Shown here: one piece after another, positions 47,338 to 54,558 of the stretch
Numbering within the stretch: the first letter of the stretch is position 1
How the letters are laid out: each line of letters begins with the position of its first letter
Assembly: GCA_040387555.1 (NCBI GenBank)
Contig: JAZKDO010000001.1
Span: 62,001 to 126,000 of the forward strand
DNA length: 64,000 nucleotides
Direction of reading: 5' to 3'
Origin: UBA4416 sp040387555
Lineage (GTDB): Bacteria; Bacteroidota; Bacteroidia; B-17B0; Aurantibacillaceae
Translations under genes and position numbers: made by a program
Notes under the pieces: generated by a model
Databases searched by the model: none
What the model was told of the DNA's origin: nothing
Seen by the model: only the letters and a program-made list of their open reading frames with translations

Positions 47338-47542
47338 GTTTATATATGTTTATAGTTCAACGGATTTAAAATTAAGTTCCACTTGTCTCTTCTTGTTTTC
47401 ATTTAGCTAAACCATTATATTTAATTGCCTATTACTGCTAAAAAATAGTTGGGCTAAATAAAAGCAGGAAAAGTTGACTGAGTGGTGTTGCAGATATTAA
47501 AAGGTTTATTCCGAATGATGCATCGTCAAAATTATTGGAGAA

Positions 47543-47701
47543 TCATTTTTCTAACGGACCTGTATCTCCATTTACTACTTCAAGAAAATAAATGCCCTTA
47601 GGATGTATCCTTAAATCCATAGTAACCAAAGAAGAAGATGCAATGGGCTGATAAAAATTATAGTGTAGCGGATTTGTAATCTTTAATCCGGTTTGTTTAA
47701 A
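47543..47701 (-). pseudogene. Remnant of a T9SS type A sorting domain
   Basis: This lies in the 345-nt stretch between the GloVer gene and the next small gene. An open frame of 52 codons on the minus strand has no start codon and is bounded upstream by TAA. Its end (VTMDLRIHPKGIYFLEVVNG) is a textbook Por-secretion C-terminus and aligns with VDLSKQAQGIYFLEITSG of the neighbouring intact protein. The beginning of the sorting domain (VYPNP) and all of the passenger are missing. It is what is left of a deleted secreted-protein gene, or a sorting module frameshifted from the overlapping 66-aa frame. Confidence 0.6.
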
Positions 47702-47883
47702 TTATTGGAAACATCGTTTCCAAATAAATAGTCTGGCTTATGGGACATGTAAATCGTTCGGCGGCATTTTACACAGATGGTTTCTCCAGTTTTTTTCTCA
47801 AGCATTAACTTGGGATGGCAACAATTGGCTCCTTTACTGATCTCCAGTATGTACAAACCATTTATTTTACGAAGCCGTGACAT
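47683..47883 (-). CDS. Small zinc-binding-like protein
   Basis: The 66-aa cytoplasmic protein carries CCHP (C21, C22, H23) and CVKC (C37, C40), spaced as in a small zinc ribbon, followed by RRTIY and a hydrophilic tail. There is no signal peptide. Its last codons overlap the sorting-domain remnant in another frame. The family is not recognised. The zinc motif and good coding character argue that it is real. Confidence 0.55.
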   Translation of the reverse strand: MSRLRKINGLYILEISKGANCCHPKLMLEKKTGETICVKCRRTIYMSHKPDYLFGNDVSNNLNKPD

Positions 47884-48002
47884 GAGATTTAATGTTGTTA
47901 TAAAATTAATGCGCTTAATAATTTAGAAAAGTTAAATATGACAGACATCTTATTTGTATAGCCTAAATTGGCACTATGTCGCTTTAATGAGATAATTATA
48001 TA

Positions 48003-48326
48003 TCATATACGATGGTCATAAAAACTTTTTTTATTTGTTTTAATGTATTTCACCAGTAGGCTTCCTTCAAAACCTACCAACTTGGATTTCTCTTTAATAA
48101 ATACCAGGCTCGCCTTTACCACCTTCTCACCCGGAGCTTTTTTCTCAAAGGTTACCACTCCCGATGCCACACATATTTTGATATTGGAAACACTATAGGC
48201 ACTTCCATTGCAAGTCACAAACTTATTTTGTGTATCATACCGCAAGCTCTCCACATGCGTATTATCCAGATAGTAATCCCAGATCGCAGTTTTTCCAAAA
48301 ATAAAACTTAAGTCTCTATTGTCCAT
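48003..48326 (-). CDS. Hypothetical protein, 107 aa
   Basis: A soluble, mostly beta protein without signal peptide or membrane helix, basic at the C-terminus (KYIKTNKKSFYDHRI). It contains a cysteine pair region (VTCNGSAY, IKICVASG). No family is recognised. It lies alone; the 282 nt upstream to the receiver-domain gene hold nothing I can support. Confidence 0.6.
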   Translation of the reverse strand: MDNRDLSFIFGKTAIWDYYLDNTHVESLRYDTQNKFVTCNGSAYSVSNIKICVASGVVTFEKKAPGEKVVKASLVFIKEKSKLVGFEGSLLVKYIKTNKKSFYDHRI

Positions 48327-48608
48327 AGTGATTTTAGATTAAAAGTAAATCAAAAACAAAAAGGGCCGGAACAGTAAATCAAGTGTGTAGGGATTTCAAT
48401 ATTAAGAAAAAAAAAGTGCTCGTACATTACCGTTAAAGCAGTTTTTAGCACATTCCTTTTTTTTAACAAATTAAAAAGGGACTAGCCATATAAAAAGGGT
48501 TTTAATCGAATATATATATTCAGTGTTTTTATGCTAGGTAAATTGCTTCAATTTTACGGGTAGGTATTTTTTATTTTTTACATGACCTGAATATTTTAAT
48601 TAACACCT

Positions 48609-49064
48609 ATGGCAAAGTACGGACCCATCATTATTGTTGATGATAATTCAGAGGAACAACAAACCTATCATAATGTTTTAAAACAACTTGGTATTAAGAA
48701 CCAGCTTTTCTTTTTTGATAATGGACATGAGGCGCTTGACTATTTGCAGACCACCAAAGAAGATCCTTTTCTGATCATCTGCGACATTAACATGCCAAAA
48801 ATGGATGGAATGGAATTAAGAAGGTTGATTGCTGCCAATCCATATCTAAAGAAAAAAGGGATGCCTTTTGTTTTCAGAAGCCACTCAGCCACAAGCGGCG
48901 AAATTAAAGAAGCCTATGAGCTTTCTGTACAGGGATTTTTTCCTAAAACAGATGATCCGGCCCGTATTGAAAAACAACTCGCTGTTATTTTTGATTACTG
49001 GATGGAATGTTTTGATCCACCGGTAATGGAAATGAAATTAGAAACTAATAATCCTCATACATAG
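48609..49064 (+). CDS. Single-domain response regulator (receiver only)
   Basis: The 151-aa protein is a CheY-like receiver with acidic pair D11/D12, phospho-acceptor D59 in CDINMPKMDG and Lys113 in FFPKTDD. The usual Thr/Ser switch position lies in RSHSAT (about 91-94). A short C-terminal extension carries no output domain. It resembles the Rcp-type receivers common in Bacteroidota. No histidine kinase is nearby. An 87-aa orphan gene follows 33 nt later on the same strand and may be its partner. Confidence 0.88.
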   Translation: MAKYGPIIIVDDNSEEQQTYHNVLKQLGIKNQLFFFDNGHEALDYLQTTKEDPFLIICDINMPKMDGMELRRLIAANPYLKKKGMPFVFRSHSATSGEIKEAYELSVQGFFPKTDDPARIEKQLAVIFDYWMECFDPPVMEMKLETNNPHT

Positions 49065-49097
49065 TCCTCAATCATAAACCAATGTCTCTTTTGTCCC

Positions 49098-49361
49098 ATG
49101 GCCCTCAATGTTAGAATTTTTAATGCACTTACCCTTAATGATCGTTTAGATATTATTCGCCGTCATGGTGAGTATATGACCAAAATAGAACAGTTGGGCT
49201 ATACCATCAATCTTTACCTGGTGGATGATGTATTTGTTGAAGTGTACTTCGATGGTTTTTCAACTGGAGTTCAAATGGTAAAAGTACTGGATGTGAGTGA
49301 AGAGCGAATGAACCTGTTTGCTTATAAAGTAGATTTATCCGACCTATTTGGAAGGCTTTAA
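49098..49361 (+). CDS. Conserved-looking small protein downstream of receiver gene
   Basis: An 87-aa acidic soluble protein with alternating beta/alpha pattern (LGYTINLYLVDDVFVEVYFD). There is no signal peptide. It starts 33 nt after the receiver gene in the same direction, so the two are probably one operon. No family is named with confidence. Confidence 0.65.
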   Translation: MALNVRIFNALTLNDRLDIIRRHGEYMTKIEQLGYTINLYLVDDVFVEVYFDGFSTGVQMVKVLDVSEERMNLFAYKVDLSDLFGRL

Positions 49362-49370
49362 AACCCCTTG

Positions 49371-49607
49371 TTATCCCGGAAAAATATGAAGGGTGCCTCC
49401 TGTATCTTCTACATTTCCTGTAATTGTGCCGTGTAATAATAGCACAGCTCCCTGTTTTAATACCACGTTCTGCACCTTTCCGTAAAGCCTTGCAGTAACG
49501 TTCATTTCCAGAACCACTGTTTCTGCATTCACGTTGTTGTACTGGCAGTTTTCCACGATATTCAGTGTTCCTGTTATCTCTTCCTGTATCAATTTTAAAC
49601 TATTCAT
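49371..49607 (-). CDS. Bactofilin-like beta-strip protein
   Basis: The 78-aa protein has short beta turns every 6-10 residues (TGTLNIVENC, VTARLYGKVQNVVLK, LLLHGTITGNVE) and glycines that mark strand ends. This pattern suggests a small right-handed beta-helix as in bactofilins (polymer-forming scaffold proteins), though it is much shorter than a full bactofilin (about 120-180 aa). It converges with the 87-aa gene, only 9 nt apart. Confidence 0.55.
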   Translation of the reverse strand: MNSLKLIQEEITGTLNIVENCQYNNVNAETVVLEMNVTARLYGKVQNVVLKQGAVLLLHGTITGNVEDTGGTLHIFPG

Positions 49608-49778
49608 AAAGCAAAAGTTATTGTGGTATTTTCACAAGCGTAAAAATACTATTTATGTAACAACGCAAAAAAAGATACTTGATGACAATTCAAATGTTAC
49701 ATAATTTTAGTGTTCATAATCTGCGGGAAAGTGGCTAACGGCCTTAACTCTCTCCAGTTATGAACTGTATAAATAATC

Positions 49779-49889
49779 TCACCTATTTTTTAAATACAAG
49801 AATTTCTGGGTATTTTCATCGTTTTCTAAAACTATTTTGGCGATAATTTTTCCTGTTTTATCAAATAATGCCATAAGAAAATATAACAT
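49779..49889 (-). CDS. Possible 36-aa peptide or coding remnant
   Basis: This is the only thing seen in the 321-nt stretch 49608-49928. The ATG frame is bounded by TAA just upstream and reads MLYFLMALFDKTGKIIAKIV before an acidic stretch. The LFDKTGKIIA segment resembles strands in WG-repeat or Por-secretion domains. It could be a leftover of such a gene rather than an expressed peptide. Confidence 0.25.
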   Translation of the reverse strand: MLYFLMALFDKTGKIIAKIVLENDENTQKFLYLKNR

Positions 49890-49928
49890 TTTTTATTTTT
49901 ATAGCGACCGAATTATTACAAGTACATT

Positions 49929-50351
49929 ATGACCGCGTTTACATTGCCACCGGACGATGGCAAACCTTTAGAGATCATCGATTATAAGATTAATCTTTTA
50001 TCGTCCCCACCTGAAATTCAGGAAGAAGTCATTAGTAGTGTTGACAACTATGTCTACACTCAACCTGATCGCATTGAAATTATTTACAAAAATGCTGTTA
50101 CCGAAGAGGGGCGATTAAACATTTACCTCTGTAAGTTTCAAACCGGAAAATTCCGTTTGCATATTTTTGGAAAATTAAAAGGCCAGGAATTCAGAGCCGA
50201 ACGCGAAATTTCGGAACAGTACCAAGTACAGATTTTTAATGAGCGCGTTAAGTATGTGCTCGTGAGCAGTCGTAACATCCTCAGAAGTTATTATTTAAAA
50301 GCGAATTTGCAAAGCATGGAAAACCATCTTATGGCTTTTCTGGTACCCTAA
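49929..50351 (+). CDS. Hypothetical protein, 140 aa
   Basis: A soluble, charged protein without signal peptide, with long alternating beta stretches (RIEIIYKNAVTEEGRLNIYL; GKFRLHIFGKLKG). The family is not recognised. It ends 19 nt before the zinc-type protein gene at 50371 and is probably co-transcribed with it. Confidence 0.65.
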   Translation: MTAFTLPPDDGKPLEIIDYKINLLSSPPEIQEEVISSVDNYVYTQPDRIEIIYKNAVTEEGRLNIYLCKFQTGKFRLHIFGKLKGQEFRAEREISEQYQVQIFNERVKYVLVSSRNILRSYYLKANLQSMENHLMAFLVP

Positions 50352-50370
50352 TAAAAGCTGATAAGAACCG

Positions 50371-50601
50371 ATGGCTGGAAAACTAAAATTAAAGTCAATT
50401 ATTAAATGCCCTGTATGTAAGTACACGAAAGAAGTACCCATGCTATTATACACGCGCCGCATGCAATATGATTGTGAAGCTTGCAATGCCAGGTTGAAAC
50501 CAAAACCGGTGGAATGTTGTGTGTTTTGTGTGTATGGCACAGTGCCTTGCCCCTCCGTGCAGCAAGATAATTTTGACCAACACGATTTCCCTCAGGACTA
50601 A
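50371..50601 (+). CDS. GDCCVxC-domain small metal-binding protein (variant)
   Basis: The 76-aa protein has four cysteine clusters: CPVC (13-16), CEAC (35-38), ECCVFC (48-53) and a lone C60 in VPCPSVQ. This is the layout of the GDCCVxC family, small zinc- or metal-binding proteins sometimes linked to mercury resistance. Here the core GDCC is changed to VECC. No other metal-resistance gene is nearby. It follows the 140-aa gene by 19 nt. Confidence 0.75.
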   Translation: MAGKLKLKSIIKCPVCKYTKEVPMLLYTRRMQYDCEACNARLKPKPVECCVFCVYGTVPCPSVQQDNFDQHDFPQD

Positions 50602-50662
50602 TCTGATCCTGCTTTCTTTGTCTCCTGTGTTATTGTATTGATCTGAACTTTCTTGAGTTTAT

Positions 50663-50967
50663 TCATTCAGGTAGAAATTGACGGGAAGTTTCCATGGCAA
50701 AAAGAATGTAAACCAATAGAAGAATAAGTCCTCTATAAAATATCTGATAGTTTAGTTGGATTTTATGATCATCGTTTGATTTCAAAATTTTTTGACGTAA
50801 CTTAATTACATATGATATTGCAATGTGAAATCTATTTTAAAAGAAACCATATTGTAGAAATTCTCTTGTGAAATTCTACCCAGATCAATATCGACATGCT
50901 TTAGATCATAAAAACCGCTTCTTATCAAAGTATTCAGTTCAAGGCTAGTAGATGTTTTAATTTTGTT
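50663..50967 (-). pseudogene. Decayed membrane-protein gene in two overlapping frames
   Basis: This fills most of the 494-nt gap 50602-51095. Frame one (50967-50806, 53 codons, no start) encodes beta-like sequence ending KIDFTLQYHM. Frame two (50836-50663, 57 codons) overlaps it by 31 nt, has no ATG before codon 48 and contains a clear membrane helix (YRGLILLLVYILFAM). A single frameshift near 50810-50830 would join them into one protein. Alternatively frame two from its TTG (codon 18) is a real 40-aa one-helix peptide. No family is recognised. Confidence 0.35.
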
Positions 50968-51095
50968 TCAAAACAACTGCCCACGTTATGAAACAGCGCA
51001 ATACCGACAGACTTATTCTAGCCGAAATTGCAACGTTTTTGAATGCGGTGACTTATAATATCCAGGCAGTAATTAACATTTAAAACTCTCCGATC

Positions 51096-51569
51096 ATGAA
51101 CACTATCTGTACTCTCATTGTCCTGCTACTTTGCACCACAATATCCGGCAGCGCTCAAAACGCTAATCAACTCATCACAGCAGCTAACTGTACCGCACCA
51201 ACGGATGTAAAAGGCCCGGTGGATTATTCCATCGCGGAAGCATTATCTGGCCCGGTGGATGAACCAACTAATTCAGTTATCAAAAGTTCTCCAAAGACCA
51301 CCATTGTTGTTACCAATATTACGGAAGCCGTTGGAGACATTTCCTTTAAAGTATTTTCAAATCCTGTACTTCAAAATGTGACGATTGAGCACAACCAAAA
51401 CGGCACCACGCTGATGGAATTATACGATAGTCACGGACATCTGGTGATACGCAATAATATTGTAGACGAAATAGAAATTCTGAATTTGAGCAGCTATGCA
51501 GAAGATGCGTATTACCTGAAACTGAATCAAACCAATATTTATAAACTTGTGAAAACCGATAATCTTTAA
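51096..51569 (+). CDS. Short T9SS type A secreted protein
   Basis: The 157-aa protein has a signal peptide (about 1-20, ending GSAQN), then a short passenger of about 60 aa containing an exact 12-bp repeat (GGCCCGGTGGAT at 51213 and 51249, encoding GPVD). A Por-secretion-like C-terminus of about 75 aa (VFSNPVLQNVTIE, LYDSHGHLVI, YYLKLNQTN) follows. It is therefore a small exported protein that is mostly sorting domain. A leftover from a larger secreted protein is possible, but the frame is complete. It ends with KLVKTDNL. Confidence 0.75.
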   Translation: MNTICTLIVLLLCTTISGSAQNANQLITAANCTAPTDVKGPVDYSIAEALSGPVDEPTNSVIKSSPKTTIVVTNITEAVGDISFKVFSNPVLQNVTIEHNQNGTTLMELYDSHGHLVIRNNIVDEIEILNLSSYAEDAYYLKLNQTNIYKLVKTDNL

Positions 51570-51749
51570 GAAGGAAGTAATGTATCTCTTGATAGCTATT
51601 AACTCTTTTTAAACCGATCCGTTTCAGTAAGCAGGCTGTTATACTTATAAATCGTATTTTCGATCCTCCAACTGAAATCGCAATGAACCAGGAAAAATAC
51701 AAACATATGTTCACCAATTTGTATCTTAGCTGTAAAGGAATATTAAATC

Positions 51750-52355
51750 ATGCCCAAACTAAAAGCCTCTTATTATCTAAATACGGATGTGGTTTTCCTG
51801 GCGAAGCATCTCATTGGCAAAACACTTTGCACAAACATTAACAGCGTTCTTACATCAGGCATCATTACCGAAACAGAAGCGTACAACGGTGTGATTGACA
51901 AAGCCTCTCACGCTTATGGTGAACGAAGGACCAACCGAACTGAAACTATGTACAGCAAAGGCGGAGTGAGCTACGTGTATTTGTGCTATGGCATTCATCG
52001 TTTATTTAATATTGTAACCAATAGCAACGGTACGCCACATGCAATTTTAATAAGAGCCATTTATCCTATCAAAGGCCTTGAAGAAATTATTATCCGACGC
52101 GGCGCAAAGTTTTCTGATAAGCTCTGCGTTGGTCCCGGTAAAGTTTCGCAGGCTTTAGGGATTGATCTGATCCATAATAATATTTCCTTAACTGGAAAAG
52201 AGATCTGGCTGCAGGATGACCGCATACACATAAACGAAAAAGACATACAGGTTGGCCCCCGTATTGGCGTTGATTACGCTGGTGAGGATGCAAAATTACC
52301 ATATAGGTTTTGGACAACAAATTATGAACCAATAAAGAAAAGAATAGCTTTTTAA
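51750..52355 (+). CDS. DNA-3-methyladenine glycosylase (AAG/MPG family)
   Basis: The 201-aa enzyme removes alkylated and deaminated purines in base-excision repair. Motifs are LIGKTLC, ITETEAYNG (catalytic Glu in the AAG family), SHAYGERRTNRTETMY and YVYLCYGIHRLFNIV. The C-terminal VGPRIGVDYAG follows. The length is normal. It stands alone, 180 nt after the short T9SS gene. Confidence 0.95.
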   Translation: MPKLKASYYLNTDVVFLAKHLIGKTLCTNINSVLTSGIITETEAYNGVIDKASHAYGERRTNRTETMYSKGGVSYVYLCYGIHRLFNIVTNSNGTPHAILIRAIYPIKGLEEIIIRRGAKFSDKLCVGPGKVSQALGIDLIHNNISLTGKEIWLQDDRIHINEKDIQVGPRIGVDYAGEDAKLPYRFWTTNYEPIKKRIAF

Positions 52356-52526
52356 TTCATCATGCAGACTTACTCTCTGCATATATCAACACGTTTCAAC
52401 ACCATATTAACCCAAAACAGAGGAGCGACTTTTTCGAGAGAAAAACATGAGTTTCCCAATCTGAAAAGTTTCAAGAGAAAACACGCAAGCATATTTTTTA
52501 TATCTTTATCATAAGCGCAATAGTTT

Positions 52527-54455
52527 ATGAAATCATTCCTTTATACAATGCTAGCTCTGAGCACTGGCTTCAGCATCATGGCACAAAAAACAAATGGTAA
52601 TACCCTGCAGTTTATCGCCTCTGGTCAGTTTTACAAGATCGATGACCATGGTAAGGTATTAGCAGGCCCCATCTCTGTGAATGGACGGGTACCTGATATT
52701 TATAAAACTGTAGAATTTAAGGATGAGAGTTTACAGTTGTATGAAGTAGAGGGCGTTGAAAAACTGTTTGAGCAAAAAGGAGATACCTTAGTTGACCTGG
52801 TAAGGGCACCAACGATCATGTCTAGCGTTAAACGCAACGGAAAATTTGGCCTTATTGATATGAACGGTAAACTATTGGTTCCTGCGATCTATGATAAGAT
52901 GTATGCTTTTGAATTTCGCGGAGAGTGGCCTACCCTTCTAAGGGTAAATAAAGATGGAAGCGTAGGTTTGATAAACCTGAACGGAGAAGTCATAGTTCCC
53001 CTGGAGTATGATGAGATCAACCAGGAGCAATCAAGTTACATCGTGGTAGGCAAAGAAATGAAAAAGGGCTTGATGACAGCCCAAGGAAAAAAACTAACAG
53101 AGCTGATATATGACGATATGGGCCATTTCATTGATAACAAGTGCTGGTTCCGTAAAAATGAGCTGTATGGGTTTATGAATGCTGCCGGTAAAGAGATCAT
53201 CTCAGCCCGTTTTGAAAGCAAACCGGGCGATTTTACAGACGGTTTTTGTGAGTTCACAGGAACGGCACGTACTAGTTATGGAACTGCGGTTGGCCTGATT
53301 GATACCGCAGGAAACGTGGTAATACCGGCACAGTATGTAAGCATCAGTAAGTATAAGAATTGCTTCGTGGTAAATGAGAATTATAAGTACGGGTTAACAA
53401 CCATGAATGGGAAACAGCTTTTGCCAAATATTTATGAAAGCATCAGTGTAACGGAGGGAACCAACTGTGTTGTAAGTGCAAGAGATGCCAACGAGCATTT
53501 GTATCTGCTTAAAAACAATGAGCTCACGGTTATTGATAAAGCACCGGAAGAACCACTTACAGTTGAGCCCATCTTGGAAGTCAGTACAGAAACCGTTACA
53601 AAAACCACTCCTGAAAATTCCTACGTTCCTGCTGATCGCTTTACAATCCAAACTATTTTCGGCATGATCTCTTCCATTACTGACAGTACCGGGAAAGTTA
53701 TATGGCATGAGCCTATTATTTATTATGCTGCAGAGAACTCAGGCGTTGTAGATAGTACTTTATGCGAGTTGAAAGATCTTGAAGAAGTATTTTTTATAGG
53801 AAACGATTCAGATGATGGATTTCAATTGCCCGCCTGTTTTTATGAGACACGCTCTATGAAAAAAATAAGGATACTTAATTCAAATTACAACAACATACCG
53901 GATGCCATCAGTAACTTCAAGAACCTTCACTATTTTGAAACCAATTCAACCCTCCTGAATATTTCGCCGGCCCTCGGACAACTCGCATCACTCGATACGC
54001 TTATCCTCTCTACCAAAAAGACATTGCCTGCAACGTTAGTCCAGTTAAAAAAATTAAAACATCTGAGCAGTAATCACGCGGATGTTCCTGCCATTACTTC
54101 TTTAGAATCGCTGCAGCTAAACAGTACAACCGTTCCGAATAATATGGCCTTACTTCCTTCATTAAAAAAACTTGACCTTTACCTGAACCCATCTTATACC
54201 AAGAAGCAACGGGAGCTGAACCGGGATTCTATATTATCTATTTCGGTCAAAAAAATAGCCTTAGCCTCTTCGTTGGAAACCATTTTTCTTGACGGCTCAG
54301 AAATGGATTGGCCAAAAGCCCTTTACGCAAACGCTGCGTTAGTTAATGCAATGCCTAATTTAAAAAAGATGGGGATCTCTTACATCGGAGATGATGACAT
54401 GGTTTTGTTGAAACAAACGTTTCCGAAAGTATTGATCATAAGGAAAGAATATTAA
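52527..54455 (+). CDS. Exported WG-repeat protein with C-terminal leucine-rich repeats
   Basis: The 642-aa protein has a signal peptide (ending FSIMAQ). Its WG/KWG-type beta repeats span about 95-320 (GKFGLIDMNGKLLVPAIYD; GSVGLINLNGEVIVPLEYD; YGLTTMNGKQLLPNIYE). A Thr/Glu-rich linker (about 335-360) leads to LRR-like repeats from about 410 to 640 (MPNLKKMGISYIGDDD at the end). No T9SS sorting domain or lipobox was seen, so it should stay in the periplasm or on a membrane. WG repeats plus LRR is an uncommon fusion. Binding partner unknown. Confidence 0.85.
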   Translation: MKSFLYTMLALSTGFSIMAQKTNGNTLQFIASGQFYKIDDHGKVLAGPISVNGRVPDIYKTVEFKDESLQLYEVEGVEKLFEQKGDTLVDLVRAPTIMSSVKRNGKFGLIDMNGKLLVPAIYDKMYAFEFRGEWPTLLRVNKDGSVGLINLNGEVIVPLEYDEINQEQSSYIVVGKEMKKGLMTAQGKKLTELIYDDMGHFIDNKCWFRKNELYGFMNAAGKEIISARFESKPGDFTDGFCEFTGTARTSYGTAVGLIDTAGNVVIPAQYVSISKYKNCFVVNENYKYGLTTMNGKQLLPNIYESISVTEGTNCVVSARDANEHLYLLKNNELTVIDKAPEEPLTVEPILEVSTETVTKTTPENSYVPADRFTIQTIFGMISSITDSTGKVIWHEPIIYYAAENSGVVDSTLCELKDLEEVFFIGNDSDDGFQLPACFYETRSMKKIRILNSNYNNIPDAISNFKNLHYFETNSTLLNISPALGQLASLDTLILSTKKTLPATLVQLKKLKHLSSNHADVPAITSLESLQLNSTTVPNNMALLPSLKKLDLYLNPSYTKKQRELNRDSILSISVKKIALASSLETIFLDGSEMDWPKALYANAALVNAMPNLKKMGISYIGDDDMVLLKQTFPKVLIIRKEY

Positions 54456-54558
54456 ATATTTTATTGACACCGAAACCCAAAAGTATACGGATTTTTTTAG
54501 GCAACTCGTATGACACAAACATGGTTTCGACAAGCTCAGTGCAGTCGATTAGTTTGCC

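Noticed and set aside
50988..51083. 31-aa plus-strand frame just before the short T9SS gene
   Set aside because: Very short, no membrane or motif feature, and no sign of a promoter; likely chance.
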